Assembly (NCBI RefSeq): GCF_016908395.1
Contig: NZ_JAFBDU010000001.1
Location: 1,464,111 to 1,528,110, forward strand
Length of the DNA: 64,000 nt
Origin: Metabacillus crassostreae
GTDB taxonomy: Bacteria > Bacillota > Bacilli > Bacillales > Bacillaceae
Reading direction: 5' to 3'
In this document: positions 17,575 through 26,860 of the stretch, piece by piece
Numbering within the stretch: position 1 is the stretch's first letter
Layout of the letters: the number at the start of each line of letters is the position of its first letter
The notes under the pieces: model-generated
Database searches by the model: none
The model's input: the letters and a program-made list of their open reading frames with translations, nothing else
Told to the model about the DNA's origin: nothing
Position numbers and translations under genes: made by a program

Positions 17575-19296
17575 TTATTGAACATTAAATTTCTCTTTTA
17601 CTAAAGCGACAACTTCTTCAGTTGTAGTCATTGATAAAACAGTTTCTTTAATGCTTTGTGCTTGTTCTTTAGAAAGACCTTTAATTTGAGTTCTAGCCGG
17701 TAAAATAGATGTAGCACTCATTGAGAATTCATCTAAACCTAATCCAAGTAACAATGGAATAGCAATTGGATCTCCTGCCATTTCTCCACACATACCTGCC
17801 CATTTCCCTTCTTTATGCGCTGCATCAATAACCATAGAGATTAAGCGTAAAATAGCTGGGTTATAAGGCTGATATAAATATGAAACACGTTCATTCATTC
17901 GATCTGCTGCCATTGTGTATTGAATTAAATCATTAGTTCCTATGCTAAAGAAATCTACTTCTTTTGCAAAAGTATCAGCCATAACAGCTGTTGAAGGAAT
18001 TTCTACCATGATTCCAATTTCAATAGAATCTGATACCTTCGTACCATTTGCAACAAGCTTTTCTTTCTCTTCTAATAGAATTGCTTTTGCTTCTCTAAAT
18101 TCAGTCACTGTTGCAATCATAGGGAACATAATTTTCAAATTCCCAAAGCTACTAGCACGTAATAAAGCGCGAAGCTGTGTACGGAAAATATCTTGTTCTT
18201 CTAGACATAAACGAATTGCTCTAAATCCAAGAAAAGGGTTCATTTCTTTAGGAAGATTTAAATATGGTAATTCTTTATCTCCACCTATATCTAAAGTACG
18301 AACAACAACTGGCTTTCCTTCCATTCTTTCAAGAACAGTTTTGTAAGCATCAAATTGCTCGTCTTCAGTTGGTAATTGATCTCTTCCCATATATAAGAAT
18401 TCTGTACGATATAATCCAACCGCTTCTCCGCCATTTTCCAGAACACCTTTTACATCATTAGGTGTACCGATATTAGCCGCAAGCTCTACATGGTGACCAT
18501 CTTTAGAAACAGTTGGTTCATTTACTAATTTTGCCCACTCTGCTTTTTGTGATTCGTATTTAGCTTTTTTATCTTCGTAATGAGCAATTTCTTCTGAAGT
18601 TGGATTGATAATCACATCACCATCAAGTCCATCAACAATAACCATTACATCATTTTCAATTTTTTCTGTAGCATGCTTTGTACCAACTACTGCAGGAATC
18701 TCCATTGAACGTGCCATAATAGCTGAATGAGAAGTACGCCCACCAATATCAGTAGTAAATCCTAAAACAAATTGTCGATTTAATTGAGCAGTATCAGATG
18801 GTGTTAAATCTTCAGCAATAATAACAACCTCTTCAGAAATTAAGCTAGGATTAGGAATTTGTACACCAAGTAAATGTGCTATAACTCGCTTAGTTACATC
18901 ACGTATATCTGCAGCACGTTCCTTCATATATTCATTATCCATTGATTCAAACATCGTTACAAACATGTCTGCTGTTTCTTTCATAGCAAATTCTGCATTA
19001 ACTGATTCAGTATTGATGCGATCTATTACTGGATTCAGCAGTTCAGGGTCACTTAGTACTAATAAGTGAGCAGCAAAAATCTCTGCTTTATCTTTACCAA
19101 GCTCACGATTAGCATGTTCTTTAATTTTCTCAAGCTCTGATTTAGATTTTTCAATCGCTTGCTCAAAGCGAGCTTTTTCAGCTTCTTTATCTGCAACATC
19201 AGTTTTTTCAATCTTTAGTTCAGGCTCTTCAAGACGGTACGCTTTAGCGATTGCAATACCTGCAGAAGCACCTATTCCTTTTAGAAGGTTACTCAT
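17575..19296 (-). CDS. ptsI: PTS enzyme I (phosphoenolpyruvate-protein phosphotransferase)
   Basis: A 573-residue cytoplasmic enzyme that takes phosphate from PEP and passes it to HPr. The phosphorylatable His is in [12 protein letters not shown] at about 187-198. The PEP-binding barrel shows LYRTEFLYM and [11 protein letters not shown], and the conserved Cys is in GMCGEMAGD near 500. The ATG at 19296 is chosen because it follows the ptsH stop by one base and matches the family start ([16 protein letters not shown]). A TTG 12 bases earlier overlaps ptsH. It is followed by a strong terminator. Confidence 0.95.
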   Translation of the reverse strand: MSNLLKGIGASAGIAIAKAYRLEEPELKIEKTDVADKEAEKARFEQAIEKSKSELEKIKEHANRELGKDKAEIFAAHLLVLSDPELLNPVIDRINTESVNAEFAMKETADMFVTMFESMDNEYMKERAADIRDVTKRVIAHLLGVQIPNPSLISEEVVIIAEDLTPSDTAQLNRQFVLGFTTDIGGRTSHSAIMARSMEIPAVVGTKHATEKIENDVMVIVDGLDGDVIINPTSEEIAHYEDKKAKYESQKAEWAKLVNEPTVSKDGHHVELAANIGTPNDVKGVLENGGEAVGLYRTEFLYMGRDQLPTEDEQFDAYKTVLERMEGKPVVVRTLDIGGDKELPYLNLPKEMNPFLGFRAIRLCLEEQDIFRTQLRALLRASSFGNLKIMFPMIATVTEFREAKAILLEEKEKLVANGTKVSDSIEIGIMVEIPSTAVMADTFAKEVDFFSIGTNDLIQYTMAADRMNERVSYLYQPYNPAILRLISMVIDAAHKEGKWAGMCGEMAGDPIAIPLLLGLGLDEFSMSATSILPARTQIKGLSKEQAQSIKETVLSMTTTEEVVALVKEKFNVQ

Positions 19297-19297
19297 A

Positions 19298-19564
19298 TTA
19301 TTCGCCAAGCCCCTCGTTTTTCAACGTTTGACCGATACCTTCAACTGCTTCATCAGCATCTGAACCTGCAGCAATAATTTTAATTTGTGAACCTTGAGGT
19401 ATACCTAAAGACATTACACCCATGATAGATTTAAGGTTAACTGTTTTACCATTATATTCTAAGTTTACATCAGCATCATATTTACTTGCAGTTTGTACTA
19501 AAACTGTTGCTGGACGTGCATGAATTCCTGTTTCTGCTGTTACTGTAAAAGTTTTTTCTGCCAT
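19298..19564 (-). CDS. ptsH: Phosphocarrier protein HPr
   Basis: An 88-residue phosphocarrier. The catalytic His15 is in TGIHARPAT. The regulatory Ser46, phosphorylated by HPr kinase in Gram-positives, is in [16 protein letters not shown]. Both are intact, so it should serve sugar uptake and CcpA-dependent catabolite repression. It lies between ptsG (98 bp upstream) and ptsI (1 bp downstream). The start has an AAAGGAGATTGATG-like site. Confidence 0.96.
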   Translation of the reverse strand: MAEKTFTVTAETGIHARPATVLVQTASKYDADVNLEYNGKTVNLKSIMGVMSLGIPQGSQIKIIAAGSDADEAVEGIGQTLKNEGLGE

Positions 19565-19662
19565 TTTTCATCAATCTCCTTTAAAATCATTCATTTATCT
19601 ACAAGATATTATTTTATCAGGCACACCCAAAAATACAAGTGTGCCATATTATTTTTCAGTTC

Positions 19663-21768
19663 CTAGCCTTCAATCGTGATGATATCAGAATCTTTTGCCT
19701 TAACATTGCCTTGTGCTTTAATAGCTATTGTTTGACCTTCTTTAAGATTCGTAAAAACAATTGGTGTCATGACTGATGGTGCATTTTGTTTTACATAATC
19801 TAGGTTAACTTCAAGTAGCTTTTGCCCTTGTTCTACAACATCACCTTCTTGAACAAATGCTTCAAAGCCTTCACCCTTAAGGTTAACTGTATCAATTCCA
19901 AAATGAATTAGGATTTCTTTTCCACCTTCAGATTGGATACCAATTGCGTGTTTTGTAGGGAAAACATTTAGTATTTTACCGTTTACTGGTGAAACAACTG
20001 TCCCACTAGTAGGTAAAATAGCAAATCCATCACCCATCATTTTTCCAGAGAAAACTTGATCTGGAACCTCAGTTATTGATTTTAATTCACCAGTAAGAGG
20101 TGCTACAAATGTTTCATCTTTAATATCGTTCTTCAATCCGTCTGCAACTACATCCTCAACTTGTTCTTGTACTTCTTTTTCTTGAGAATGAGTTTTCGTT
20201 ACTTTCGGACGTTTACCTGACATTACATCCTGCATTTGAGTTTTTAGATTATCAGACTTAGGTCCAAAGATCGCTTGAATATTGTTTCCAACTTCAAGAA
20301 CTCCAGATGCACCAAGTTTTTTCAAACGATTTTTATCTACTTCTTTACTATCATTAACTGTAACACGTAGACGTGTAATACAAGCATCAAGGTGCTTAAT
20401 ATTTTCTGCTCCGCCAAATGATTCTAAGATTTGATATGGCAGGTCACCAGCAGTAGTTTTAGTATCTTCTTCATCAGACGTCTCTATGTCTGCATCTTCA
20501 CGTCCAGGTGTTGCAAGATTCCATTTGCGAATAGCAAAACGGAAACCAAAGTAATAAATAACTGCAAACACTAAACCTACAGGAATAACCAACCACCAAT
20601 TTGTTTGAGAGTTTAATACACCAAACAATAGGAAGTCAATTAACCCACCAGAGAATGTCATACCTATTTTTACATCGAGCATGTGCATAACCATAAATGA
20701 TAGCCCTGCAAAAATAGCATGAATACCAAACAGTACAGGTGCTACGAATAAGAATGAAAATTCAAGTGGCTCAGTAATACCTGTTAAGAAAGAAGTTAAA
20801 GCAGCTGAACCCATTAAACCTGCAACAACCTTTTTATTTTCAGGTCTTGATTCATGATAAATTGCTAATGCCGCAGCTGGTAAACCAAACATCATAAATG
20901 GGAATTTACCTGTCATAAATGTACCAGCAGTTAGATCTTGAACATTATCTTTAATTTGATTAAAGAATATTGTTTGGTCTCCACGAACTGTATCTCCTGC
21001 TGCATTTACATAGCTTCCAAATTCAAACCAGAAAGGTGAATAGAAAATATGATGTAAACCAAATGGAATAAGAGAACGTTCGATAACACCGAATATAAAA
21101 GCAGCTAATGTTCTGTTAGCATCAAGTAAATTAGTTGAGAATGCATTTAATCCAGTTTGGATTGGTGGCCAAACAAAGTACATGACAATACCAAGTAACA
21201 CAGCAGAAGCAGCAGTTACAATTGGTACAAAACGTTTTCCTGCAAAGAACCCTAAGTATTGAGGTAATTCAATTGTAAAGAATCGATTGTACATGGCAGC
21301 AGCAATAATACCAACAATGATCCCACCAAATACCCCGGTCTGTAATGTTGGAATACCTAGCACATTTCCATATGCTGCACTATTATTTGTTAAAAACTCT
21401 GTTAACTCTACACCACCACCTGGTAGTGTACCAACACCTTTTAAGATACTGCTCATTGTTACGTTCATAATTAAGTAACCAATTAAAGCAGCAATCCCAG
21501 CAACACCATCACCATTGGCTAATCCTATAGCGACACCAACAGCAAATAGCACTGGTAAGTTAGAAAAGACAATATTCCCTGCGTTTTCCATAACACTTGC
21601 AATTAAAATAACCCAATCACTTGTTAAGAATGGTGCCAAATTTGTCAGTGTTTCGTTTTGTAAAGCATTTCCTAATGCAAGTAAAAGACCTGCAGCAGGT
21701 AATAATGCAACTGGTAACATTAAGGCGCGTCCAACTTTTTGAAGAACACCAAATGCATTTTTAAACAT
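19663..21768 (-). CDS. ptsG: Glucose-specific PTS transporter EIICBA
   Basis: A 701-residue membrane permease that imports and phosphorylates glucose. The EIIC domain (about 1-400) has around ten membrane segments and the [14 protein letters not shown] signature. The linked EIIB has its phospho-Cys in [11 protein letters not shown] near 460. EIIA has its His in [17 protein letters not shown] near 615. The start is the ATG at 21768, matching [19 protein letters not shown] of the family and preceded by GGGAGGT; an earlier in-frame ATG at 21783 precedes that site. Expression is governed by the GlcT-dependent antiterminator upstream. Operon with ptsH and ptsI. Confidence 0.95.
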   Translation of the reverse strand: MFKNAFGVLQKVGRALMLPVALLPAAGLLLALGNALQNETLTNLAPFLTSDWVILIASVMENAGNIVFSNLPVLFAVGVAIGLANGDGVAGIAALIGYLIMNVTMSSILKGVGTLPGGGVELTEFLTNNSAAYGNVLGIPTLQTGVFGGIIVGIIAAAMYNRFFTIELPQYLGFFAGKRFVPIVTAASAVLLGIVMYFVWPPIQTGLNAFSTNLLDANRTLAAFIFGVIERSLIPFGLHHIFYSPFWFEFGSYVNAAGDTVRGDQTIFFNQIKDNVQDLTAGTFMTGKFPFMMFGLPAAALAIYHESRPENKKVVAGLMGSAALTSFLTGITEPLEFSFLFVAPVLFGIHAIFAGLSFMVMHMLDVKIGMTFSGGLIDFLLFGVLNSQTNWWLVIPVGLVFAVIYYFGFRFAIRKWNLATPGREDADIETSDEEDTKTTAGDLPYQILESFGGAENIKHLDACITRLRVTVNDSKEVDKNRLKKLGASGVLEVGNNIQAIFGPKSDNLKTQMQDVMSGKRPKVTKTHSQEKEVQEQVEDVVADGLKNDIKDETFVAPLTGELKSITEVPDQVFSGKMMGDGFAILPTSGTVVSPVNGKILNVFPTKHAIGIQSEGGKEILIHFGIDTVNLKGEGFEAFVQEGDVVEQGQKLLEVNLDYVKQNAPSVMTPIVFTNLKEGQTIAIKAQGNVKAKDSDIITIEG

Positions 21769-21922
21769 ATTTCTACCTCCCATATTGAATCTTATTAATA
21801 AAAGTCATGTGTGAAGCGTAAGACAATCCAAGCTTATAAACCGGTTACAATTAGACAATTTATTTTCCATAGGAACTTTATTTACGTTCAACTATAAAAA
21901 ATTTAATTGCCTATAAACGCAC

Positions 21923-22030
21923 AAAAAAGGCATGGTGAACACGTTTTTAAGCTACTAGTAGGTATACTTCCCTAAAAGAGCAAATAAAAACATTTTGTTC
22001 ACTCATGCCTGATCGAATCAGTAACACGTG
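21923..22030 (-). promoter_or_regulatory. GlcT-responsive RAT element and overlapping terminator in the ptsG leader
   Basis: On the minus strand the leader contains GTTACTGATTCGATCAGGC followed by ATGAGT (22025-22001). This closely resembles the ribonucleic antiterminator of B. subtilis ptsG. Its 3' part is also the 5' arm of a terminator: GGCATGAGTGAACA (22009-21996) pairs with TGTTCACCATGCC (21941-21929) followed by six U's (21928-21923). The two structures are mutually exclusive. GlcT encoded directly upstream would stabilise the RAT when glucose is present. Confidence 0.88.
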
Positions 22031-22049
22031 ATTAAAATATCGGTTACAT

Positions 22050-22898
22050 TTATTTATTTGTCAGTCGATATAAGTGCATTGTTAAATAAACTGCTTCTGC
22101 TTCATAAACAGGCTTTCGTAAAACCTGTTGCATAACTTTTATCATTTTCCATGATGTATTGTAGCATAGTGGATATTCTCTTTTCAAGAGTAAAGATAAT
22201 TTTTCTGGTTCCGCAACTGATTCCCCAAGGTTAATTCGCTCAATTGTAGAGCGAATATGGCGAATTAACCTTAGATAATTCACACTTTCACGATCCACTT
22301 TAATCTTTAATGATTCTTCAATAACTTCAGTTAAGCCACTAATTAACTGAGAATATTGATTTACCTCTGAAAGTGGTTTATCTGAAATAGAGCTATGAAT
22401 ATGTAAGGCAATAAATCCAATCTCACCTTCAGGCAATTGAACCTCTAATTTATTATTTATAAGTTCAATAACATTTTGTGCAAGATTATATTCAAATGGA
22501 TATAAAGACTTGGTCTCTAATAAAAATGGATTTTTTATGTCCATCCCTTGTTGTAACCGCTTTAAAGCAAATGCAATATGATCTGTTAAAGCAATATGGA
22601 TATGTTCATTAAGTGGGTGGTCAACCATTTCTGAGATATAATGAATAGCTTCTTGGACAACTTCCAAACTTTCTTCATCAATATCAGAAAGGAGCATTTT
22701 ATATTGTTCCTGCTCTTTTTGGTTTTTTAGCACAAACATTTTATCATAATCATCATCTTCGACTATGTCACCATTTTTTTTGCCAAATCCAATTCCTTTA
22801 CCTATTAAAACAACCTCACCATATGAATGGTGATTAACGATTAATACATTATTATTTAATGCTTTTTTTATTTCAAAGGACTCCTTCACGAAATCCAC
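22050..22898 (-). CDS. glcT: Transcription antiterminator GlcT (BglG family)
   Basis: A 282-residue protein: an N-terminal RNA-binding co-antiterminator domain (about 1-60, with NNNVLIVNHHSYGEVVLIGKG), then PRD1 (about 65-170) and PRD2 (about 172-282). Conserved regulatory histidines are seen in EHIHIALTDHIAFAL (PRD1) and FIALHIHSS. It would be controlled by phosphorylation by EIIGlc and HPr and would bind the RAT just downstream. Position directly upstream of ptsG is as in B. subtilis. Size matches GlcT (about 285 aa). Confidence 0.94.
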   Translation of the reverse strand: MDFVKESFEIKKALNNNVLIVNHHSYGEVVLIGKGIGFGKKNGDIVEDDDYDKMFVLKNQKEQEQYKMLLSDIDEESLEVVQEAIHYISEMVDHPLNEHIHIALTDHIAFALKRLQQGMDIKNPFLLETKSLYPFEYNLAQNVIELINNKLEVQLPEGEIGFIALHIHSSISDKPLSEVNQYSQLISGLTEVIEESLKIKVDRESVNYLRLIRHIRSTIERINLGESVAEPEKLSLLLKREYPLCYNTSWKMIKVMQQVLRKPVYEAEAVYLTMHLYRLTNK

Positions 22899-23017
22899 AG
22901 CTCCTTTGTTATTGAATCTTACATATAGTACAGGAGTTATTTGTGAACGTCAATGAATTTGTCGATTCCAACAAATAAATCTCTTCGTTAATAATTTTAA
23001 TTCCTTGGTAGATTCAA

Positions 23018-23437
23018 TTAATTTTCAAATTCATTAGGTATATATTGATCTTTTTCAAATTGTTTTGAAGTTCCTACATAAAAGTATTCAGTTGTTTCCC
23101 CACCAAGCTCCATTCCGCTAGATGAACCATGAACCATTTTTCCTGGAAGAAGTTTCGTTCGGTTCCCATCTTGATTTATATAATAATAGTTATTTGTAGC
23201 CCAACCCTCATGAATATGTTGATCTGGTGTCTTCACAATACCTTCAGAACTTACTTTATATTCTTGTGATGAAGTTGATGTCTGTGTAACTTGAGGTGTT
23301 CCTGCCTCATTATATTCTATTTTTACCCAACCAGTATATCCATCAGGTATTAAAAATGTCCTAGGTGAAACTTGATCATCCTGTTTACATCCTAGTAGAA
23401 AGAGAAAGCAAGAAAGCACAATTATTATTCTCTGCAT
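23018..23437 (-). CDS. Putative lipoprotein of unknown function (DUF6843-like)
   Basis: A 139-residue protein with a lipoprotein signal peptide: a hydrophobic stretch followed by the lipobox LLGC (Cys17), so it is probably membrane-anchored outside the cell. The mature part begins with a proline-rich PDGYTGWVKIEY segment. It resembles the DUF6843 family, in which small lipoproteins carry this 'IPDGYxGWV' motif; that assignment is from memory. It is monocistronic, opposite and divergent to the secreted protein at 23548, with 110 bp between the starts. The function is unknown. Confidence 0.75.
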   Translation of the reverse strand: MQRIIIVLSCFLFLLGCKQDDQVSPRTFLIPDGYTGWVKIEYNEAGTPQVTQTSTSSQEYKVSSEGIVKTPDQHIHEGWATNNYYYINQDGNRTKLLPGKMVHGSSSGMELGGETTEYFYVGTSKQFEKDQYIPNEFEN

Positions 23438-23547
23438 CTTAAAAAATCACCTCCTATTATCTAGGATGGCAATTTTCGCTAAATATATTAGATCAAAAAT
23501 AAAATTAAACTTTAGCTATTGGGTATACTTAGACGGAGGTGATAAAC

Positions 23548-23976
23548 ATGAAGAAGCTGTTATCTGTTTTTCCAATGTTAATATTTACTACCTTTTTGTT
23601 GAACACTCAATTATTTCAGGCAGAGGAACCTACTATAAAAGTTCTGGAATTAAAAACAAATAAAATAATTACAGAAGCTCAAGCTTCCACTGATTTTGAT
23701 AAATATGGCAAAAAAGCAATAAAATCAATTAATAATGTAACGGTAGAAGCTAACCCCTTACCTACAGAAGGATTTTTAATCAAAATGAGCTTAACAAAAC
23801 CTCTATTAGTTAAGAATAAATGGTTTAATGATTTAGTTAATGAAGTCATCCTTATTTATCAACCAAAATATCCAACAAACGGAAAAGTGGTTTTATATAC
23901 AGACGAAAATACTCCAATGTTCTTTGATATTTCATATGATTTAAAAGAACTCTCAGAAGAACTAGAAATAGAATAA
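23548..23976 (+). CDS. Secreted hypothetical protein (142 aa)
   Basis: The ATG at 23548 is the best start, 6 nt after a perfect GGAGGTGA; a GTG three codons earlier overlaps that site. An N-terminal signal peptide (residues 1-24, MKKLLSVFPMLIFTTFLLN) ends near QAEEP, with no lipobox, so the protein is probably exported. The rest is mixed alpha/beta with an acidic tail. I do not recognise the family. It is divergent from the lipoprotein gene at 23018-23437, and the two might share a promoter region and a function at the cell surface. Confidence 0.7.
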   Translation: MKKLLSVFPMLIFTTFLLNTQLFQAEEPTIKVLELKTNKIITEAQASTDFDKYGKKAIKSINNVTVEANPLPTEGFLIKMSLTKPLLVKNKWFNDLVNEVILIYQPKYPTNGKVVLYTDENTPMFFDISYDLKELSEELEIE

Positions 23977-24144
23977 CTTTATCAAAAAATCATTTTTATT
24001 TCTTTGGCTATTAGATTAGATCAAAGGCAAGCTTTGTCGTGTCATAAAATAAATACTCTTAGCTATTTATAAGAATTGAACATTTAGATAAGTAGCATTC
24101 TTATTTCTTTAGCTTTATAAAATTTTCATTCATACTTTTCTTTA

Positions 24145-24153
24145 TGATATAAT
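24145..24153 (+). promoter_or_regulatory. Extended -10 promoter of the antitoxin RNA
   Basis: TGATATAAT, a TGn-extended -10 box with a perfect TATAAT, would start an RNA at about 24160. The same TTTATGATAYAAT pattern forms the toxin promoter on the other strand at 24380-24388. Confidence 0.65.
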
Positions 24154-24159
24154 AAGTAT

Positions 24160-24251
24160 TAATGACCGTGGATGTTACCGCATCCACAGCCTGCAGTCTT
24201 AACTTAATCAAATGTACTTATAGACCTTATAAAATTGGGTCTATTTTTTTT
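24160..24251 (+). ncRNA. Candidate antitoxin RNA of a type I toxin-antitoxin system (RatA/SR4-like)
   Basis: The predicted transcript of about 92 nt starts 7 nt after the -10 box at 24148-24153. It has a 5' hairpin (GTGGATG, loop, CATCCAC at 24169-24188) and ends in a terminator (TAGACC at 24221-24226 pairing with GGTCTA at 24238-24243, then eight U's). It is antisense to the 3' end of the toxin message: it overlaps the last codons and the 3' untranslated part. This is the arrangement of txpA/ratA and bsrG/SR4 in B. subtilis. The sequence evidence is promoter, terminator and overlap; expression is inferred. Confidence 0.7.
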
Positions 24252-24324
24252 GCGAAAATGCTAAAATTGCAACAATTAAAGAAGCGAACGTTAACATTAC
24301 AATTAGACTTTCAAATATTGTCAA
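24241..24324 (-). CDS. Small hydrophobic type I toxin (TxpA/BsrG-like, 'holin-like toxin' family)
   Basis: A 27-residue peptide, MTIFESLIVMLTFASLIVAI followed by LAFSQKK, starting at a TTG at 24324. It has the family pattern: 'MT.(F/Y)ESL..M..F..LI' N-terminus, one membrane-spanning helix (residues 5-23) and a basic tail. A strong AAAGGGGGTGG ribosome binding site lies 6-8 nt upstream, but it is locked in a 7-bp hairpin. In the family such peptides damage or depolarise the membrane. An antisense RNA covers its 3' end. The promoter is overlapped by a LexA-type box, so expression is probably DNA-damage induced. It is too short for ordinary gene callers. Confidence 0.78.
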   Translation of the reverse strand: MTIFESLIVMLTFASLIVAILAFSQKK

Positions 24325-24334
24325 CAAATACCAC

Positions 24335-24364
24335 CCCCTTTCAAAAAGGGGCTTGTTTGAGCCC
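24335..24364 (-). promoter_or_regulatory. Shine-Dalgarno-sequestering hairpin and competing hairpin in the toxin mRNA
   Basis: CCCCTTT (24335-24341) and AAAGGGG (24345-24351) form a perfect 7-bp stem with a 3-nt loop that buries the ribosome binding site. A second hairpin, GGGCT (24349-24353) with AGCCC (24360-24364), uses the same G's. The two are mutually exclusive. Also, TAAGACTGCA at 24365-24374, the predicted mRNA 5' end, is perfectly complementary to TGCAGTCTTA at 24192-24201 in its 3' region. Confidence 0.7.
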
Positions 24365-24379
24365 TAAGACTGCAAAATC

Positions 24380-24388
24380 ATTGTATCA
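24380..24388 (-). promoter_or_regulatory. Extended -10 promoter of the toxin mRNA
   Basis: On the minus strand this reads TGATACAAT, a TGn-extended -10 box (TACAAT, 24385-24380). Transcription would start near 24373, exactly at the TGCAGTCTTA segment that can pair with the mRNA 3' region. No good -35 hexamer is seen. The SOS box at 24406-24419 covers the -35 position. Confidence 0.62.
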
Positions 24389-24405
24389 TAAAGAGTAATA
24401 TTTTA

Positions 24406-24419
24406 CGAACACTTGTTCC
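24406..24419. promoter_or_regulatory. LexA (DinR) SOS box over the toxin promoter
   Basis: CGAACACTTGTTCC contains GAAC-N4-GTTC, the B. subtilis LexA/DinR operator core, with both half-sites perfect. It overlaps the -35 position of the toxin promoter (-10 at 24380-24385), an ideal place for repression. Confidence 0.75.
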
Positions 24420-24451
24420 TTTTTAGTTATTTTATCCTAACTAAAAGAAAA

Positions 24452-24474
24452 AAAAGAGGCTCAACACCTCTTTT
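24452..24474 (-). terminator. Terminator downstream of the gene at 24486-24761
   Basis: AAAAGAGG, a 7-base loop, CCTCTTTT, with an extended A tract to the left giving a U run on the minus-strand transcript. It insulates the toxin promoter from the upstream gene. Confidence 0.78.
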
Positions 24475-24485
24475 AGCATCAAGTA

Positions 24486-24761
24486 TTAAACTCTTTTTAT
24501 TACTATTGAAGGTTTTTTAGACTGTTCTATTGTATTATAGGCGATTTTCACTTTGGATAGTGTTCCTTTAAGTATTTCATCATGATCTGTTTGAGGAGAT
24601 AAGTACATAACGGAAAAATCACACATAGCTCTTGCAAGTAACTCGATTGACTTTTCCTGTTCACTCATGACCCTATCTTGTTTGTCTTTTACCGACAATT
24701 TTATAATATCTTCTGATATCTTTTTTATTAATTCCACTTTCCTATTTTCCGTCAAAAGCAT
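24486..24761 (-). CDS. Hypothetical protein (91 aa)
   Basis: The start chosen is the ATG at 24761, preceded by AAAGGGGAT; an in-frame codon at 24782 lacks such a site. The protein is soluble and charged, mainly helical, with a dispersed pattern EDIIKLSVKDKQDRVMSEQE in the middle. It contains no motif I recognise. It has its own terminator and sits between the type I toxin module and the SOS-boxed gene at 25021, transcribed towards the toxin. Whether it shares SOS control cannot be told: the nearest box is about 170 bp upstream of its start. Confidence 0.6.
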   Translation of the reverse strand: MLLTENRKVELIKKISEDIIKLSVKDKQDRVMSEQEKSIELLARAMCDFSVMYLSPQTDHDEILKGTLSKVKIAYNTIEQSKKPSIVIKRV

Positions 24762-24932
24762 GATCCCCTTTCTTCCTTTCAATCTTAAATCTCATACAAT
24801 TATACGTATGCTACATAAGAAATATGGTAAAAAGGTAAAAAACTCTTTATCTTTCAGTAATTTTTCAAAACATTTTTAAAGAGAAGCTTTTGCTTTTTTA
24901 AATAAATGGATACTAGTCCATACCTTAAAGAA

Positions 24933-24946
24933 CGAAAATATGTTCG
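24933..24946. promoter_or_regulatory. Probable LexA box, near-consensus
   Basis: CGAAAATATGTTCG fits CGAAC-N4-GTTCG with one mismatch in the left half. It lies 17 bp left of a perfect box, so the two could bind LexA cooperatively upstream of the gene at 25021. Confidence 0.6.
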
Positions 24947-24962
24947 TTTTTTTATAGACTAA

Positions 24963-24976
24963 AGAACACGTGTTCG
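24963..24976. promoter_or_regulatory. LexA (DinR) SOS box, perfect core
   Basis: AGAACACGTGTTCG contains GAAC-N4-GTTC as a perfect palindrome (24964-24975). It directly abuts a perfect -10 (TATAAT, 24979-24984). LexA bound here would block RNA polymerase at the promoter of the gene at 25021. Confidence 0.8.
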
Positions 24977-25020
24977 CATATAATAAATACAAACATATCT
25001 GAAAGGTAGAGGATTAAGTG

Positions 25021-25236
25021 ATGAAATACTTGTTAAATTGGAGTTTACAAAAAAACATGCCTATAACAATAATTTATCTCTCAGGTAATGGACACATTTC
25101 TCAAAGAGAAGTTGTTGTAAAGAAGCTAAATAATCAAAAGTTGTTCGCATACTGTTATCTCCGAAAGCAGATTCGCACATTTTCTTTAACTAATATTTTA
25201 TCAGCTGACCACATTGTAAAATCTTCTGCTGTATGA
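25021..25236 (+). CDS. Small WYL-domain-like protein, SOS-controlled
   Basis: A 71-residue basic protein. The ATG at 25021 is preferred over the adjacent GTG at 25018 because AGAGGA ends 7 nt before it. Residues about 13-60 fit a minimal WYL domain: 'ITIIYLSGNGHISQR', then the hydrophobic VVKKLNN and YCYLRKQIRTFSLTNILSA, with the R(T)FSL-(x)-NI end typical of the fold. Stand-alone WYL proteins of this length occur in Bacillus. WYL domains elsewhere sense nucleic-acid ligands in DNA-damage and phage-defence regulators. Two LexA boxes and a TATAAT lie immediately upstream. Function is inferred from fold and regulation only. Confidence 0.65.
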   Translation: MKYLLNWSLQKNMPITIIYLSGNGHISQREVVVKKLNNQKLFAYCYLRKQIRTFSLTNILSADHIVKSSAV

Positions 25237-25755
25237 TTGATTTCCACTCTAAATATGTCTGAGATAGCTATACACTAAATTTTTTAAAATATATTCTCTA
25301 AAATATCAATTGAGTATAAAAATACACTTTACTTTTTGCGGATAAACCTGCTAATTATTCGCAGAAAGTGGATTTATATGTAAATCTTATTGACTACCTC
25401 ATTAATTCTGCACATAAACAGCTCCTATAACATATACATACTTAGTTCTGTAAAAACAATTGAATAAACTGCTTGGACTCAGGTTTTTACAGCTATCGAT
25501 ATGGGTAATACATAAGTAGAGCGCTACTACTATGACACCTTTAGAAATCCATGATGACGCTTAAATAACAAGTGGCGCGGCCTAGGAGCCGCAACGATAT
25601 AAGAGAGGCAGGGCTTATATCTGCGTCAAGAAAAAGGATTTATTATCGTATAAAAACAAAATCATGTTCTTAAGACAATAAAGCACTTTTAGATTACATA
25701 CTTAGGTTGAGAAACGACTCTAAATTACCGTTTCCTAACTTAGCGATAAGTAAAA
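25237..25755. other. Long gene-free region with a hairpin-rich, GC-richer segment
   Basis: No credible gene is seen in about 520 bases. Between 25448 and 25628 several perfect inverted repeats cluster: CTGTAAAAAC/GTTTTTACAG (25448-25457 with 25482-25491) and AGTAG/CTACT (25516-25529). An outer TGACGC/GCGTCA (25555-25560 with 25623-25628) encloses GCGGC/GCCGC and GATATAAG/CTTATATC. The plus strand carries the remains of a short frame (MTPLEIHDDA, stop). The segment could be a structured RNA or gene debris. Confidence 0.45.
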
Positions 25756-25784
25756 GAGGCTGACTCAAGTAATGAGTCAGCCTC
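25756..25784 (-). terminator. Terminator downstream of pfkA
   Basis: GAGGCTGACTC, a 7-base loop, GAGTCAGCCTC: an 11-bp perfect stem 20 bp after the pfkA stop, with an A tract on the left (25752-25755) giving U's in the minus-strand RNA. Confidence 0.85.
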
Positions 25785-25804
25785 AATCTATTTAACAGAT
25801 GTTA

Positions 25805-26800
<996 letters not shown>

Positions 26801-26860
26801 CTACAAACACACAGCTATAAATATCTTTCTAAAATTAACTTTTAAAATTTTTTAACTATT

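Noticed and set aside
21838..21850. AAACCGGTTACAA in the ptsG leader, resembling the TetR operator core
   Set aside because: Only the AACCGGTT core plus one flanking base matches; the arms differ. It equally resembles a poor cre (CcpA) site lacking a key base. No regulatory call made.
24162..24398. Plus-strand open frame of 78 residues across the toxin locus
   Set aside because: It runs antisense through the toxin gene and through the antitoxin terminator, has no ribosome site and unlikely composition.
25531..25561. Short plus-strand frame MTPLEIHDDA recalling a DivIVA-like N-terminus
   Set aside because: It stops after ten codons, and the sequence beyond does not continue the family in any frame; it may be chance.
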